Assembly: GCA_015478945.1 (NCBI GenBank) | Contig: JABUQX010142653.1 | Location: forward strand, 32,501-55,288 | DNA from: Trachelipus rathkii | Taxonomy: Eukaryota; Arthropoda; Malacostraca; Isopoda; Trachelipodidae | Length of the DNA: 22,788 bases | Direction of reading: 5' to 3' | Shown: positions 11,381 through 21,019 of the stretch, in pieces | Layout: each line of letters starts with the position of its first letter | Position numbering within the stretch: position 1 is the first letter of the stretch | Translations under genes and position numbers: made by a program | Notes under the pieces: model-generated | Database searches by the model: none | What the model was told of the DNA's origin: nothing | What the model saw: the letters and a program-made list of their open reading frames with translations, nothing else

Positions 11381-11839
11381 TTTTTACATTAATAAAGCTA
11401 ACATAACATAACCTGAAATAAGAATATAATGTTTTAAAAAACTAAACTTATTTTTATTACATTGCAAATAAACTATAAAGTAACTTAAATATTATTAGCA
11501 GTAGAAATTTTTAAATTTTAACATGACTTCAATTATATAAACATATCCAGCATATGTGTGCATAAACAATGTATTACAAGAGGCTAGCATGACATACAAA
11601 TGTCTCGTTTATGACGAACAGAATACTTTAATATATGACTAAGTATTATCACGTAAATAATAATATTTAACAAAAATTCATCATAACCTCGTCAAAATAT
11701 CATAATCCCACCGAATAATTGCAAACATAACAAAGTTTTAACCAAACACTTAACAAAGAAAAATAACAAATTTTATCCTGACATAACATAAAAATAACTT
11801 CTTTGAATAAAAATATCACAGTTAAGCGTAATAGTTTAC
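11381..11839 (+). repeat. Satellite family B, right half of the split unit and degenerate copies
   Basis: TTTTTACATTAATAAAGCTAACATAACATAACC is the direct continuation of the unit broken at 7979. From about 11440 the text drifts strongly from the family B consensus; recognisable words return at about 11660 (AATATTTAACAAAAATTCATC) and 11715-11800 (CATAACAAAGTTTTA). Confidence 0.75.
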
Positions 11840-12190
11840 TGATTTAAAGCAGTAAATCAGAGTAAATCAAACCACCATCCCGCAACCCTACCCATTGATC
11901 TACTGATCTATTGAACTATTGATTCAGGTCATATTTAGAGTATCATTTTGGATAAACATAACATAAAAATAAGTTCTTTATATACTGACCTACGAATATA
12001 TGCTTACGCAACAAAGTTTTAGCATCAATAAAGCTAACATATCATAAACTGAACTAAGAATATAATGTACAATCTGACACAGCACATACCTCGCATTGTG
12101 GGCAATCATGGCTGCATCCTGAAAATTCACCAACATCCCAAGAGGTAGTAGCCTGGGTCATACAACGCCGATATGTTCCCGCCCGCATAT
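11840..12190 (+). repeat. Family A module followed by family B start
   Basis: AGCAGTAAATCAG and GTAAATCAAACCACC lead to GATCTACTGATCTATTGAACTATTG, then CATAACATAAAAATAAGTTC and a B unit start at about 11990 (CTACGAATATATGCTTACG). From about 12080 to 12190 the text is non-repetitive (CATACCTCGCATTGTGGGC and onward) and I cannot assign it. Confidence 0.7.
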
Positions 12191-12490
12191 CAGCATCCAG
12201 GTAAAGAAGCCATTATCTAACAAAATCCTTAACAAAGTGACCAATTCTATCAAAGATACCAACATCTTGAACTATGAATTGACACTATCTTCATCAAAGT
12301 GTCACTCGTTTCGAGTATAACATCATTTGAACTATGAAAAAACGTAGACATTAGCTTGAATTCTGGAGGCAAACCTAACATTACTCAACAAAAGAAACTT
12401 AACCTAGGCTCACGTTTCTAACACATCATCGTCAGTTAACACAGTAATATCTTACAAAATTCATCATTTCTCTAACAAATCAGTGTTAAT
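12191..12490 (+). repeat. Diverged single copy of the 244-bp unit
   Basis: This matches the units at 17693-18424: TATCTAACAAAATCC, AACAAAGTGACCAAT, CAAAGATACCAACATCTTGA, GAATTGACACTA, TTCATCAAA, TGAACTATGAA, ACGTAGACATTAGC, CCTAACATTACTCA, CTTAACCTA and TTCTAACAC. It is followed by GTTAACACAGTAATATCTTAC and CATTTCTC, also found after the last unit at about 18433. Here the unit is present once, which suggests this is the unamplified state. Confidence 0.85.
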
Positions 12491-12577
12491 TTCACACTTC
12501 ATAGTAATATTTAGCATAACGTACCTAACTTACGAATAAACAGTTTTCATTAACCAAGAGTATCTAAAACAGCATCA

Positions 12578-12732
12578 CCTCCCGAGAGAAAACCCAAGGG
12601 GATGCGCCCCTTGAAAAGGGTGTGAATCCTGAGATGGGGGATCACCCCGAAGGGTTGTAAGCAGGTTTTGGGCCTCAGCCCGGTGAGGCCTTAGCCCTCC
12701 TTCGGAGCGGTTAATGCCCCCCTCCAAATTTT
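12578..12732. other. GC-rich hairpin island, unidentified
   Basis: This island stands out against the surrounding AT-rich satellite. It contains AAGGGG / CCCCTT at 12596-12612, GGCCTCA / TGAGGCC at 12671-12690, GGGGGATCACCCC near 12636-12648 and CCTCCTTCGGAGCGG near 12696-12710. It touches the inner end of the right inverted-repeat arm but is not convincingly shared with the left arm. I do not recognise an RNA gene or a coding frame in it. Confidence 0.55.
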
Positions 12733-12803
12733 AGCCCGATACGATAACTCTAACCTATGTAGATATATAGCGGAACCAGAGGCTGAGCCGGAGTCGGAGC
12801 CTA

Positions 12804-13022
12804 AAAATCGATTCCCGTCAGGAATCGATTTTCGACTCATAAACGATTCCCTTCGAGAATCGATTATTCATCTCGGCACGGAGTCGGAGTCGGAGTCGGA
12901 GTCGGAGTCGGAGTCGGAGCCGGAGTCGGAGTCGGAGCCGGAGTCGGAGGTCGGAGTGCGTAAAAAACGATTCCTTAAGGAATCGTTTTCGACTCAGAAT
13001 CGATTCCCTTCGAATCGATTCT
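12804..13022. repeat. Hairpin cluster and GAGTCG hexamer array, right arm
   Basis: Hairpins seen: 12804-12832 with perfect 12-base stems (AAAATCGATTCC / GGAATCGATTTT) and a five-base loop; a weaker one at about 12842-12866; a perfect 26-bp palindrome at 12964-12989 centred on TTAA; and 12996-13022 with 11-base stems and a five-base loop. Between them, about 12883-12955 is a GAGTCG hexamer array with GAGCCG variants. The repeated core is CGATTCC/GGAATCG. Confidence 0.87.
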
Positions 13023-13024
13023 TC

Positions 13025-13247
<223 letters not shown>

Positions 13248-13519
13248 GCGGTAGTCGGTTGGGCAATTGAACACCTGGTTTCGATCTCGCGCTTAGGCTT
13301 AACTCGAGCTCGGAATTGGAAGCGTCAAAAGGGCGTAACCCAATTATTTCAGCTACGCTCTCGGGGGGAGGTACCCCCTATATACATCCTAGAGACTTGA
13401 AAACTCGCCTGTAATCAGTTAAATACCCACAATAACCATATACAAAGTTTCAATATGATAGCTCTAATAGTTTTTTGAGAAATCGCTGTTACCGGTCAAA
13501 CTGTTCTCCTACTATATAT

Positions 13520-14335
13520 CATCTTGAAAAGAAACATAAAACCACATATTTGAAGATAAAAGAAATATCTGAATCTTCAAGAGGAAAGGTGGCCGAAAAC
13601 ATAGATATAACAGACCGCAGCAGATGATGATCCATGTCAATCCATATCATCAACTTCTACCTCTATTAAAAAAAGATTTCTTCGGCTTCATATTTAGTGA
13701 CCAACTGAAAGAAACAAGATTTGGGTTATTAATATTTAAGAAAAACACAGAAATTCATTTAAGAGTGAAATGATTTTGCAGTGGACGTCTGCCATTTTCT
13801 TTCTGTAGAAGACATTGGATTTAAGAGATTAATAAATCACGTATGTCCACATTATAATATTCCATGAAGAGATTATCCCAACAAATATATAAAAAGGCAA
13901 ATAACAAGGAAATTCAAGCAATATCATTAACATCAGATATTTGGACTTGCTCATATAACAATGAAAGCTTTATAAGTAGTCAGGGCATTAGATTGATAAA
14001 GATTTTCAAAGAAAGAGTGAAAATCTGATCTGGAACATTACAAATCAGTAGTTTTAGTGTTTCTCATTCAGCCAGAAAATATATGTCTAAAAGTGAAATA
14101 GAGCTAGGTTTGTAAAAAGGAAAGTATTCAGTATTGTCTAACGAATAATGCACCAGGCATTCAAGGTATAGAGAGCGACCGGTGTTGCAAATGAGACATG
14201 TTTACAGTCTATTCACCTTACGGCTAAAATAAATGTCACAGCGTCTTTCTATGTTTTCTCAAAAAATCAATTAAAGATTTAATTACTTTATGTAGGGAAA
14301 TTGTAGGTCATTTTAGTAGATCACCAGTAGTGGGG
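13520..14335 (+). pseudogene. Degenerate hAT transposase, second subfamily, truncated
   Basis: Protein fragments, spread over two frames, follow the hAT order. 13520-13624 gives HLEKKHKTTYLKI, which resembles the end of a BED zinc finger. 13781-13864 gives HFLSVEDIGFKRLI with a following HYNIP, matching the conserved VED-x-GF region. 13864-14028 is an open stretch of 54 codons with ISLTSDIWTCSYNNESFIS, the first catalytic Asp region. About 14138-14158 reads LTNNAPGIQ, where active members have Asp in the place of the first Asn (codon 14144-14146). 14255-14330 gives DLITLCREIVGHFSRSP, the region that follows the second acidic site. Stops and frame changes separate the pieces. The C-terminal dimerisation part is absent: satellite DNA starts at 14391. 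It resembles ZBED1/ZBED4-type rather than ZBED5-type proteins and is older than the copy at 3976. Confidence 0.85.
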
Positions 14336-14390
14336 TATGGGTTTTGACTGCCGAAATCGTTTCGCCCTATTGCCGAGCAGCACATTGCCT

Positions 14391-15150
14391 ATTGATCTAT
14401 TGATTAATGTCTTCTAGTCATATTTTGTATAACATAACACAGCTTTTATTTATTTTGTTTTTATTTACTTTAAACATTTTGTTTACTAAAAAATTTATAT
14501 TTTCATGTTTATAATAGCTCAATTTGCATTTTATGCCTAAAGCAGTAAATCAGTAAATCAGTTAATCAAACCACCCACCCCACCCTCCTACCCTTCCATG
14601 ATCTATTGATCTATTGATCTATTGATCTATTGATCTAATGATTCAAGTCATATTTTGTATAACATAACACAAAAACTTTTATTTATTTTTGTTTTATTTA
14701 CTTTAAACATTTTGTTTTTACTAAAAATTTTATGTTTTTCATGTTTATAACAAACAAATTTGCCTTTTTACATACCCTAAAGCAGTAAATCAGTAAATCA
14801 GTTAATCAAACTGCCCTCCTACCCTTTCCATGATCTATTGATCTATTGATCTATTGATCTATTGATCTATTGATTCAAGTCATATTATAAGTATCTTTTT
14901 GTATAGACATAACATAAAAACTTTTATTTATTTTGTTTCGTTTTCTTTAGACATTTTGTTTTTACTAAAAAATTTATTCTTTTTATGTTTATAACTTAAA
15001 AAATTTGCATTTTTACATACCCTAAAGCAGTAAATCAGTAAATCAGTTAATCAAACCACCCACTCTATCCTCCTACCCATCCATGATCTATTGATCTATT
15101 GATCTATTGATCTATTGATCTAATGATTCAAGTCATATTATAGTATCTTT
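14391..15150 (+). repeat. Satellite family A, three tandem units of about 240 bp
   Basis: AGCAGTAAATCAGTAAATCA recurs at 14541, 14781 and 15026, spacings of 240 and 245. Each unit has a C-rich block (for example 14574-14593, four C runs separated by short loops), CATG, four or five GATCTATT octamers, TTCAAGTCATATT, then CTTTTATTTATTTTGTTT and CATTTTGTTTTTACTAAAAAATTTAT. Units are more alike here than at 2905-3385, suggesting recent homogenisation. Confidence 0.92.
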
Positions 15151-15220
15151 TTGTATAGGCTATTAACACATAAAAAATAAAAATTCTTTATAAACCAGTT
15201 CATTGTTGTTGAAATCATGC

Positions 15221-15400
15221 GTTTGTTTATTTACATTTTGTTGCAGATTTGTTGTTGATGTTGTTGTTGAAATATTTTGATGTTTTGTTGAAATATTTGT
15301 TGTTGTTGTTTATTTATTTGTTGTTATTTATTGTTATTTGTTCTTGTTGTTATTGTTGTTGGTTTTTATTTATTATTGTTGTTGTTGTTGTTGTTTGTTA
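15221..15400. repeat. Degenerate (TTG)n tract
   Basis: TTGTTG runs are mixed with TTTATT and GAAATATTT interruptions. The mirror position in the other arm, 20788-20980, is a purer (AAC)n tract followed by ACAACATTTCAAC interruptions, so both derive from one ancestral triplet tract. Confidence 0.9.
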
Positions 15401-15648
15401 AATATATCAAACGTTTCAAGTTAAATGAAAATATACAACACTTTTTTTAAAAATATATCTCTAAAATATTAATGTTAATTTTACATTAACATTTATAATA
15501 TAACTAATACAAAATATATCTCATCCTAGTCTAACTGACATACAGCATTCATTAACAAGGTAACTAAAATTAGAAGTTTAAACTTACCAGCAGAAGTCAG
15601 CATAGCAATCTCAATCTTTTGCTATACACGAAGCTTCTTTGAGAAATA
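15401..15648. other. Non-repetitive spacer conserved between palindrome arms
   Basis: No coding frame. It matches the reverse complement of about 20580-20787 very well, including CTAACTGACATACAGCATTCA and AAGGTAACTAAAATTAGAAG. It serves as a good anchor for measuring arm divergence. Confidence 0.8.
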
Positions 15649-15661
15649 TTGTTATTATTAC

Positions 15662-15708
<47 letters not shown>

Positions 15709-15835
15709 CATTATTATTATTATTATTATTATTATTAATAATATTAGTATTTATTATTATTCTTATTATTATATTATTATTATTAATTATTATTATTATT
15801 ATATTATTAGTACATTATTAGTATTATTATTATTC
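15649..15835. repeat. (TTA)n microsatellite, interrupted
   Basis: TTA triplets with ATG, TAG and ATA interruptions. The mirror-image tract is about 20397-20552. Confidence 0.93.
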
Positions 15836-16122
15836 CGTGAAATTAAACACCAATAGCAGCGTGCGATCGCTTTGCATGCAGGTCCACAACTAGAACACTG
15901 GTTGGTAAATTGCTCTCTACCAGACACCTACTAAACATTACGCAATCTTAGTACGCTCAAGGGATAACCAATCAGAGAACTGCATTTGTTATGCCATCAC
16001 GGACAGCCAATGAAATTCGAAGAATGACTCATTAATCTTAATATCTTTTGACACATGAGAAAGGGTAACGAGATTTATTACTTTTGTCCTTACTTAACAT
16101 GTTTTTATCTTAAAACTTAGTA
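15836..16122. other. Unique spacer in the left palindrome arm
   Basis: No gene recognised. It pairs with about 20090-20335 on the other strand through words such as CTAAACATTACGCA, TAATATCTTTTGACACA and TTTTGTCCTTACTT. The arm copies differ by many substitutions here, and neither copy has a conserved reading frame. Confidence 0.7.
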
Positions 16123-16142
16123 GTTTTATTATTATTATTATC

Positions 16143-16175
<33 letters not shown>

Positions 16176-16264
16176 TATTATTGTATTATTATTATTATTA
16201 TTATTGTGTATTATTATTATTATTAGTAGTAATTATTATTATTATTATTAATTATTATTATTAT
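16123..16264. repeat. (TTA)n microsatellite
   Basis: TTA triplets with several single-base interruptions. The short frame at 16181 that encodes poly-Tyr is an artefact. A mirror (TAA) tract lies at about 19962-20070. Confidence 0.92.
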
Positions 16265-16305
16265 ATCAACTATATATTGTATATGAACATAACAAACCTA
16301 ACCTT

Positions 16306-16344
16306 ACCACACACACACACTTTTTGCTTTACACACACACACAC
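16306..16344. repeat. Two short (CA)n tracts
   Basis: CA runs at about 16307-16320 and 16331-16344 are separated by TTTTTGCTTTA. No CA run occurs at the mirror position of the right arm, so they are private to this arm. Confidence 0.85.
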
Positions 16345-16379
16345 AATAATTATAGACACTTTACTTAATACATTAGCCT

Positions 16380-16740
16380 AGCGCAGTCATCGTACTAACT
16401 TACTGATCACATGACTGCTATTTCTATGATGTCAAGCAGATCGTGCAACATTTTCTAATGGTCTTGTTGGAAGACATTTACATTTTTCACGTTTAATATA
16501 AACATTTCGTTTGTTATATTTTCTATTTTTACGTTTCTATTATTATTTATATTTATATTTTGTTGAGATTTATATTCTATTTATTTATTTATTTTAGTTT
16601 TATTTATTTTTATTTTATTTATTCATTATATATATATTTTTAAAAAACTTTTATTTATTTTTGCTTATTTTGTTTAAAGATTTTGTTTTAACTAAAATTT
16701 ATTTCATTTATGTTTATAACTTAAAAAATTGCGTTTTTAC
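16380..16740. other. Spacer and T-rich (ATTT)n DNA, no gene
   Basis: Unique sequence to about 16490, partly matched by the reverse complement of 19670-19760 (AACATTTTCTAATGG, TGGAAGACATTTACATTTTTCAC against GTGAAAAATGCGTCTTTCCAGCAAC). It is followed by T-rich ATTTATTT DNA that pairs with the AAATAAAT DNA at 19545-19640. Confidence 0.65.
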
Positions 16741-17692
16741 ATACCCTAAAGCAGTAAATCATTAAATTCAGTAAATCAAACCACCACCCCCACCCTCCTA
16801 CCCTTTGCGTGATCTACGGCCCGATTCTGTTGATCCCTCTATTGATTCAAGTCATTTCAGTATCGTTTTGAAACATAACATAAAAATAAAGTTCTTTATA
16901 CACTGATCAACGAATATAGGCAGCTAACGTAGCAAAGTTTTCCCATTAATAAAGCTAACATATCACTAACAAAGAATATAATGTACAACAACAAACCTAG
17001 CATACCTTAAACACGAATAAACAGCCAACATTAGCAAGTTCCACACATAGCAACAGTAAAGTAACTAACACCTGGCATACAAAAACGTAACCTATTCACT
17101 TTGTCACGAGCATATCTCTAACATATCAATGTTAATTTTACATGAACTAACTGTAATATTTAACAAAAATTTATCATAACATTGTCTAATTATCCTTACA
17201 GACCTACGAATATATGCTAACGTAACCAATTTTTACATTAATAAAGCTAACATAACATCACCTGAGCTAAGAATATAATGTACAACAACAAACCTAGCAT
17301 ACCTTAAGCACGAATGAAGCTTATTCACATCCAACAAAGTTCCACATAACAACAGTAAAAGTAACTAACAACACAACATACAAAAACGTAACCTATTCCA
17401 CACTTTGTCAAGCATATCTCTAACACATATCAATGTTAATTTTACATTAACATTGTAATATTTAACAAATTTATAATAACATTGTCTAATTATCACACAG
17501 ACCTACGAATATATGCTAACGTAACAAATTTTTACATTAATAAAGCTAACATAACATAACCTGAACTTAGAATATAATCTACAACGACAAACCTAACATA
17601 CCTCACGTAAGAATAATCTGCTAACATTCACAAAGTTCGATACTTATCAAAAGTGAAGTAGCTAACAACACATACAAAACTCAATGTATCCC
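16741..17692 (+). repeat. Family A module followed by three family B units
   Basis: A module: CCCTAAAGCAGTAAATCA, C-rich block and a degraded GATCTACGG. B landmarks at 16905, 17201 and 17500 give spacings of 296 and 299. The words GAATATATGCTAACGTAAC, AATAAAGCTAACATAACAT, AATATAATGTACAAC and AAACCTAGCATACC are shared with 6013-7979 but units here resemble each other more closely. Confidence 0.9.
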
Positions 17693-18424
17693 AACTTTTC
17701 CAACATACCAGCAACAGCTAAAGCAGTATTATCTAACAAAATCCCTTAACAAAATGACCAATCTATCAAAGATACCAACATCTTGAACTGTGAATTGACA
17801 CTACCTTCATCAAAATGCAACTCATATCAAATATAACATTATTTTGAACTATGAATAAACGTAGACATTAGCAAAATTCTCAGATAAGCCTAACATTACT
17901 CAGCAAAAACTTAACCTATATCCACGATTCTAACACAACTTTTCCAACATACCAGCAACAGCTAAAAAGCAGTATTATCTAACAAAATCCCATAACAAAG
18001 TGACCAATCTCAAAGATACCAACATCTTCAACTGTGAATTGACACTACCTTCATCAAAATGCAACTCATATCAAATATAACATTATTTTGAACTATGAAT
18101 AAACGTAGACATTAGCAAAATTCTCAGATAAGCCTAACATTACTCAGCAAAAACTTAACCTATATCCACGATTCTAACACAACTTTTCCAACATACCAGC
18201 AACAGCTAAAGCAGTATTATCTAACAAAATCCCTTAACAAAATGACCAATCTATCAAAGATACCAACATCTTGAACTGTGAATTGACACTACCTTCATCA
18301 AAATGCAACTCATATCAAATATAACATTATTTTGAACTATGAATAAACGTAGACATTAGCAAAATTCTCGGATAAGCCTAACATTACTCAGCAAAAACTT
18401 AACCTATATCCACGATTCTAACAC
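17693..18424 (+). repeat. Three head-to-tail 244-bp units
   Basis: Units are 17693-17936, 17937-18180 and 18181-18424, each exactly 244 bp by my count. Each starts AACTTTTCCAACATACCAGC and ends CCACGATTCTAACAC. Differences are only a few bases (for example AGCTAAAAAGCAG in unit two, TTCTCGG in unit three). One diverged copy is at 12191. There is no long open frame. The near identity indicates recent amplification or gene conversion. Confidence 0.95.
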
Positions 18425-18481
18425 AACTTAGCCCGTTAACACAGTAATATCTTACGAAACTTATCATTTCTCAATCAAATC
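18366..18481. other. Centre of the large palindrome
   Basis: The nearest perfectly matched arm segments are 18311-18365 and 18482-18536, 55 bp each with no mismatch by my reading. The 116 bp between them form the loop. It contains the end of the last 244-bp unit and GTTAACACAGTAATATCTTAC, which also follows the single copy at 12191, so the loop is the normal right flank of that unit and the inversion break lies near 18480. Confidence 0.85.
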
Positions 18482-18599
18482 ATTTTGCTAATGTCTACGT
18501 TTATTCATAGTTCAAAATAATGTTATATTTGATATGGTTGGACTTTGTTTGGTATAGGTGTCATTTTGAGATTTTTGTTGGGCTTCTTGCTGCTGCTAA

Positions 18600-19060
18600 T
18601 GTTGAAAAGAAGTGCGAGTTTTGTATGTGTTGTTAACTTCACTTCACTTTTGATAAGTATCGAACTTTGTGAATGTTGAATTATTCATACGTGAGGTATG
18701 TTAGGTTTGTCGTTGTACATTATATTCTAAGTTCAGGTTATGTTATGTTAGCTTTATTAATGTAAAAAATTTGTTACGTTAGCATATATTCGTAGGTCTG
18801 TGTGATAATTAGACAATGTTATGATAAATTGTTAAATATTACCATGTTAATGTAAAAATTAACATTGATATGTTAGAAATAAATATTTGACAAAGTGTGA
18901 ATGAGTTACGTTTTTGTATGTGTTGTTAGTTACTTTTCTGTTGTTAAGTGTGGAACTTTGTTGATGTTAGCTGTTCGTGCCCAAGGTATATAACTAGGAC
19001 TGTTGTACATAAATGCTTATGTTATGTTGCACATTGTAAATTGGTTGTTAGCGGCAATTT
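18600..19060 (-). repeat. Inverted family B units
   Basis: Reverse-complement landmarks include GTTAGCATATATTCGTAGGTC near 18777-18800, GTTAGCTTTATTAATGTAAA near 18747, TGTACATTATATTCTAAGTTC and GTTTTTGTATGTGTTGTTAGTTACTTTTCTGTTG. About one and a half units are present, against three in the left arm. Confidence 0.88.
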
Positions 19061-19440
19061 GTGCGTGATGCATTTTTATTGGCAAGGAAGTGACGATATG
19101 TTAGAAAGATTGTAACGACAGAGTGACGTTACGAATTTTTGTATGCTATGACCAGTGCACCTGACCCGGTAAGGTATTGAGAACTTTATTGTGTTAACTG
19201 ACGACCGTGCTGCTGGGGCTGCCGACCAATACGTGCCGATGTTGTTAACATTAATAAGAAAAACTGCCCGTCGCTTTATATTCGTTACGTCAGCTGCTCA
19301 AGGCTTACGCGCATGTTATCGTTTCCCACCAAATGACTACTCAGCCAGACCTCCAATAGATCCAATAGATCAATAGATCACAGAAAAAGGCTACAGGAAG
19401 AAAGAGTATTGCCTGGCCGATTACTACTTTGGAAGGTATA
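19061..19440. other. Spacer with a short unrecognised open frame
   Basis: A plus-strand frame of 61 codons from 19191 ends inside the truncated GATCAATA module at 19376. Its product matches no family I know and its 3' end is satellite, so I do not call it a gene. The rest is unassigned spacer. Confidence 0.5.
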
Positions 19441-19961
19441 ATGCTGCAAATTTTAAGTTTTAAACACATAAAATGAAATAGAGGCCCAATTAAACAAATC
19501 TTTAAACAAAATGCTTTAAATAAAGTTACTAAATATATAGGTATTTTTAAATAAATAAAGAAATAAAGAAATAATCTCTTACAAGCAAAAATAAATAAAT
19601 AAATAACTTAACAAAATATAAATATAAAATAATAAGTAAAAAAATATAACAAGGCGATGCGCCATCCAAACTTATCTGTGAAAAATGCGTCTTTCCAGCA
19701 ACGTTAAAAAATGTTGCTACTGCTGGCTGTATCGGCTTGGCAGTCTGATCCAGCGCCAACTAGCCAGCCCGATGACCACCAGTCTCTAGCCTGTATTGCA
19801 GCCAAGATGATCTGGCACCAACCCGGTATTATTATTGTTCAATGTGGCTGGCTGTACTAATGTGCTGTGTGTTCGCTCAATAAATATCGTTTGGTATCAG
19901 CCCGGGTTTACATTATGTTCGCCTTACATATGGTTGATAGTAACCTAACTCAATAACAATT
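19441..19961. other. AT-rich DNA then GC-richer spacer, no gene
   Basis: AAATAAAT-rich DNA to about 19650 is followed by GC-richer text with CTGGCTG/CAGCCAG words. Part of this (about 19780-19920) has no obvious counterpart in the left palindrome arm and may be an insertion here or a deletion there. The minus-strand frame 19547-19759 is mostly hydrophobic AT-derived residues and is not supported. Confidence 0.5.
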
Positions 19962-20090
19962 GTAATAATGTAATAATAATAATAATAATAACGTAGTAAT
20001 AATGGCCCATTGTAATAATGTATGTGGCATAATAATGGCGCAACGGCATAATAATAATAGTAATAATAAAACTTACTGTTTAAAAGATTT
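19962..20090. repeat. Interrupted (TAA)n tract
   Basis: TAATAA runs alternate with ACGTAG, TGGCCCATTG and TGGCGCAACGG. It is the degraded mirror of the TTA tract at 16123-16264. Confidence 0.85.
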
Positions 20091-20396
20091 ATAAAGCGCG
20101 TTCTGAAAGTAAGGACAAAAATAACTTAAATCGTTACCTAACCTGTGTCAAAAGATATTAAGGTAATGAGGCATCATTCCTCAATTTCTCATTACTCGGC
20201 ATAACAAATACGGTTACTTCTGATGAGGGCTTGCTACTGCGTAATGTTTAGGTGATCGGTAAAAACGAATTCCAACCAGTATGTTCCCAGTTGTGAACCT
20301 AATGCAATAACGTTAAATTGGTAGCATAATCAATGTGGAAACAATGTATCTTAAATGGCTCAACCAGCAGTAACAACAACAACAGCAGGAACAGTA
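20091..20396. other. Unique spacer in the right palindrome arm
   Basis: Reverse-complement partner of about 15836-16100: AAGTAAGGACAAAA, TGTGTCAAAAGATATTA, CTGCGTAATGTTTAG. No open frame is conserved between the two copies. Confidence 0.7.
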
Positions 20397-20554
<158 letters not shown>

Positions 20555-20787
20555 TTTTGTTGTTAATTACACAATATAATCAATCTTTGTTATAGCTGGT
20601 AAGTTGAAACTTCTAATTTTAGTTACCTTGTTATTGAATGCTGTATGTCAGTTAGGCTAGGATGAGATATATTTTTGTTTAGTTTTCAATATTATAATGT
20701 TAATGTAAAATTAACATTAATATTTTAGAGATATCTTTGAAAAAGTGTTGTATATTTTCATTTAACTTGAACGTTTGATATATTTAA

Positions 20788-20800
20788 CAACAACAACAGC

Positions 20801-20882
<82 letters not shown>

Positions 20883-20980
20883 TTTCAACAACAACAACAA
20901 CATTTCAACAACAACATCAACAACTGCAACAAATGCAACAACAAACGCGACATTTCAACAACAACAACTACAGCAAAGAA
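20788..20980. repeat. (AAC)n microsatellite
   Basis: About 30 nearly pure AAC triplets to 20881, then shorter AAC runs divided by ATTTC. The poly-Thr open frame starting at 20775 is an artefact of the repeat. Mirror of 15221-15400. Confidence 0.95.
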
Positions 20981-21019
20981 TTTATTTTTATGTTATGTCT
21001 ATACAAAAAGATACTTATA

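Larger units (their letters stand above)
14391..18365 (+). repeat. Left arm of the large 8-kb imperfect palindrome
   Basis: Read from the centre outwards on the opposite strand, this arm reproduces 18482-22320. Shared blocks in order are family A units, a TTG/AAC tract, the segment GTTAAATATATCAAACGTTTCAAGTTAAATG-like text near 15398-15428, GTAACTAAAATTAGAAGTTT near 15560, a TTA tract, the spacer with CACATGAGAAAGGGTAACGA and TTTTGTCCTTACTT, a second TTA tract, the spacer near 16440-16490, one A module, family B units and the 244-bp units. Indels and differing microsatellite lengths separate the arms, while much of the unique text remains readable. Confidence 0.9.

Noticed and set aside
19191..19376. 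61-codon open frame, considered as a small gene
   Set aside because: No recognised family; its end lies in satellite octamers (the repeated Pro-Ile-Asp is GATCAATAGATC), and there is no supporting signal.
19547..19759. Minus-strand open frame with hydrophobic C-terminus
   Set aside because: The hydrophobic part is the translation of AAATAAAT-rich DNA, and the mirror copy in the other palindrome arm does not keep the frame.
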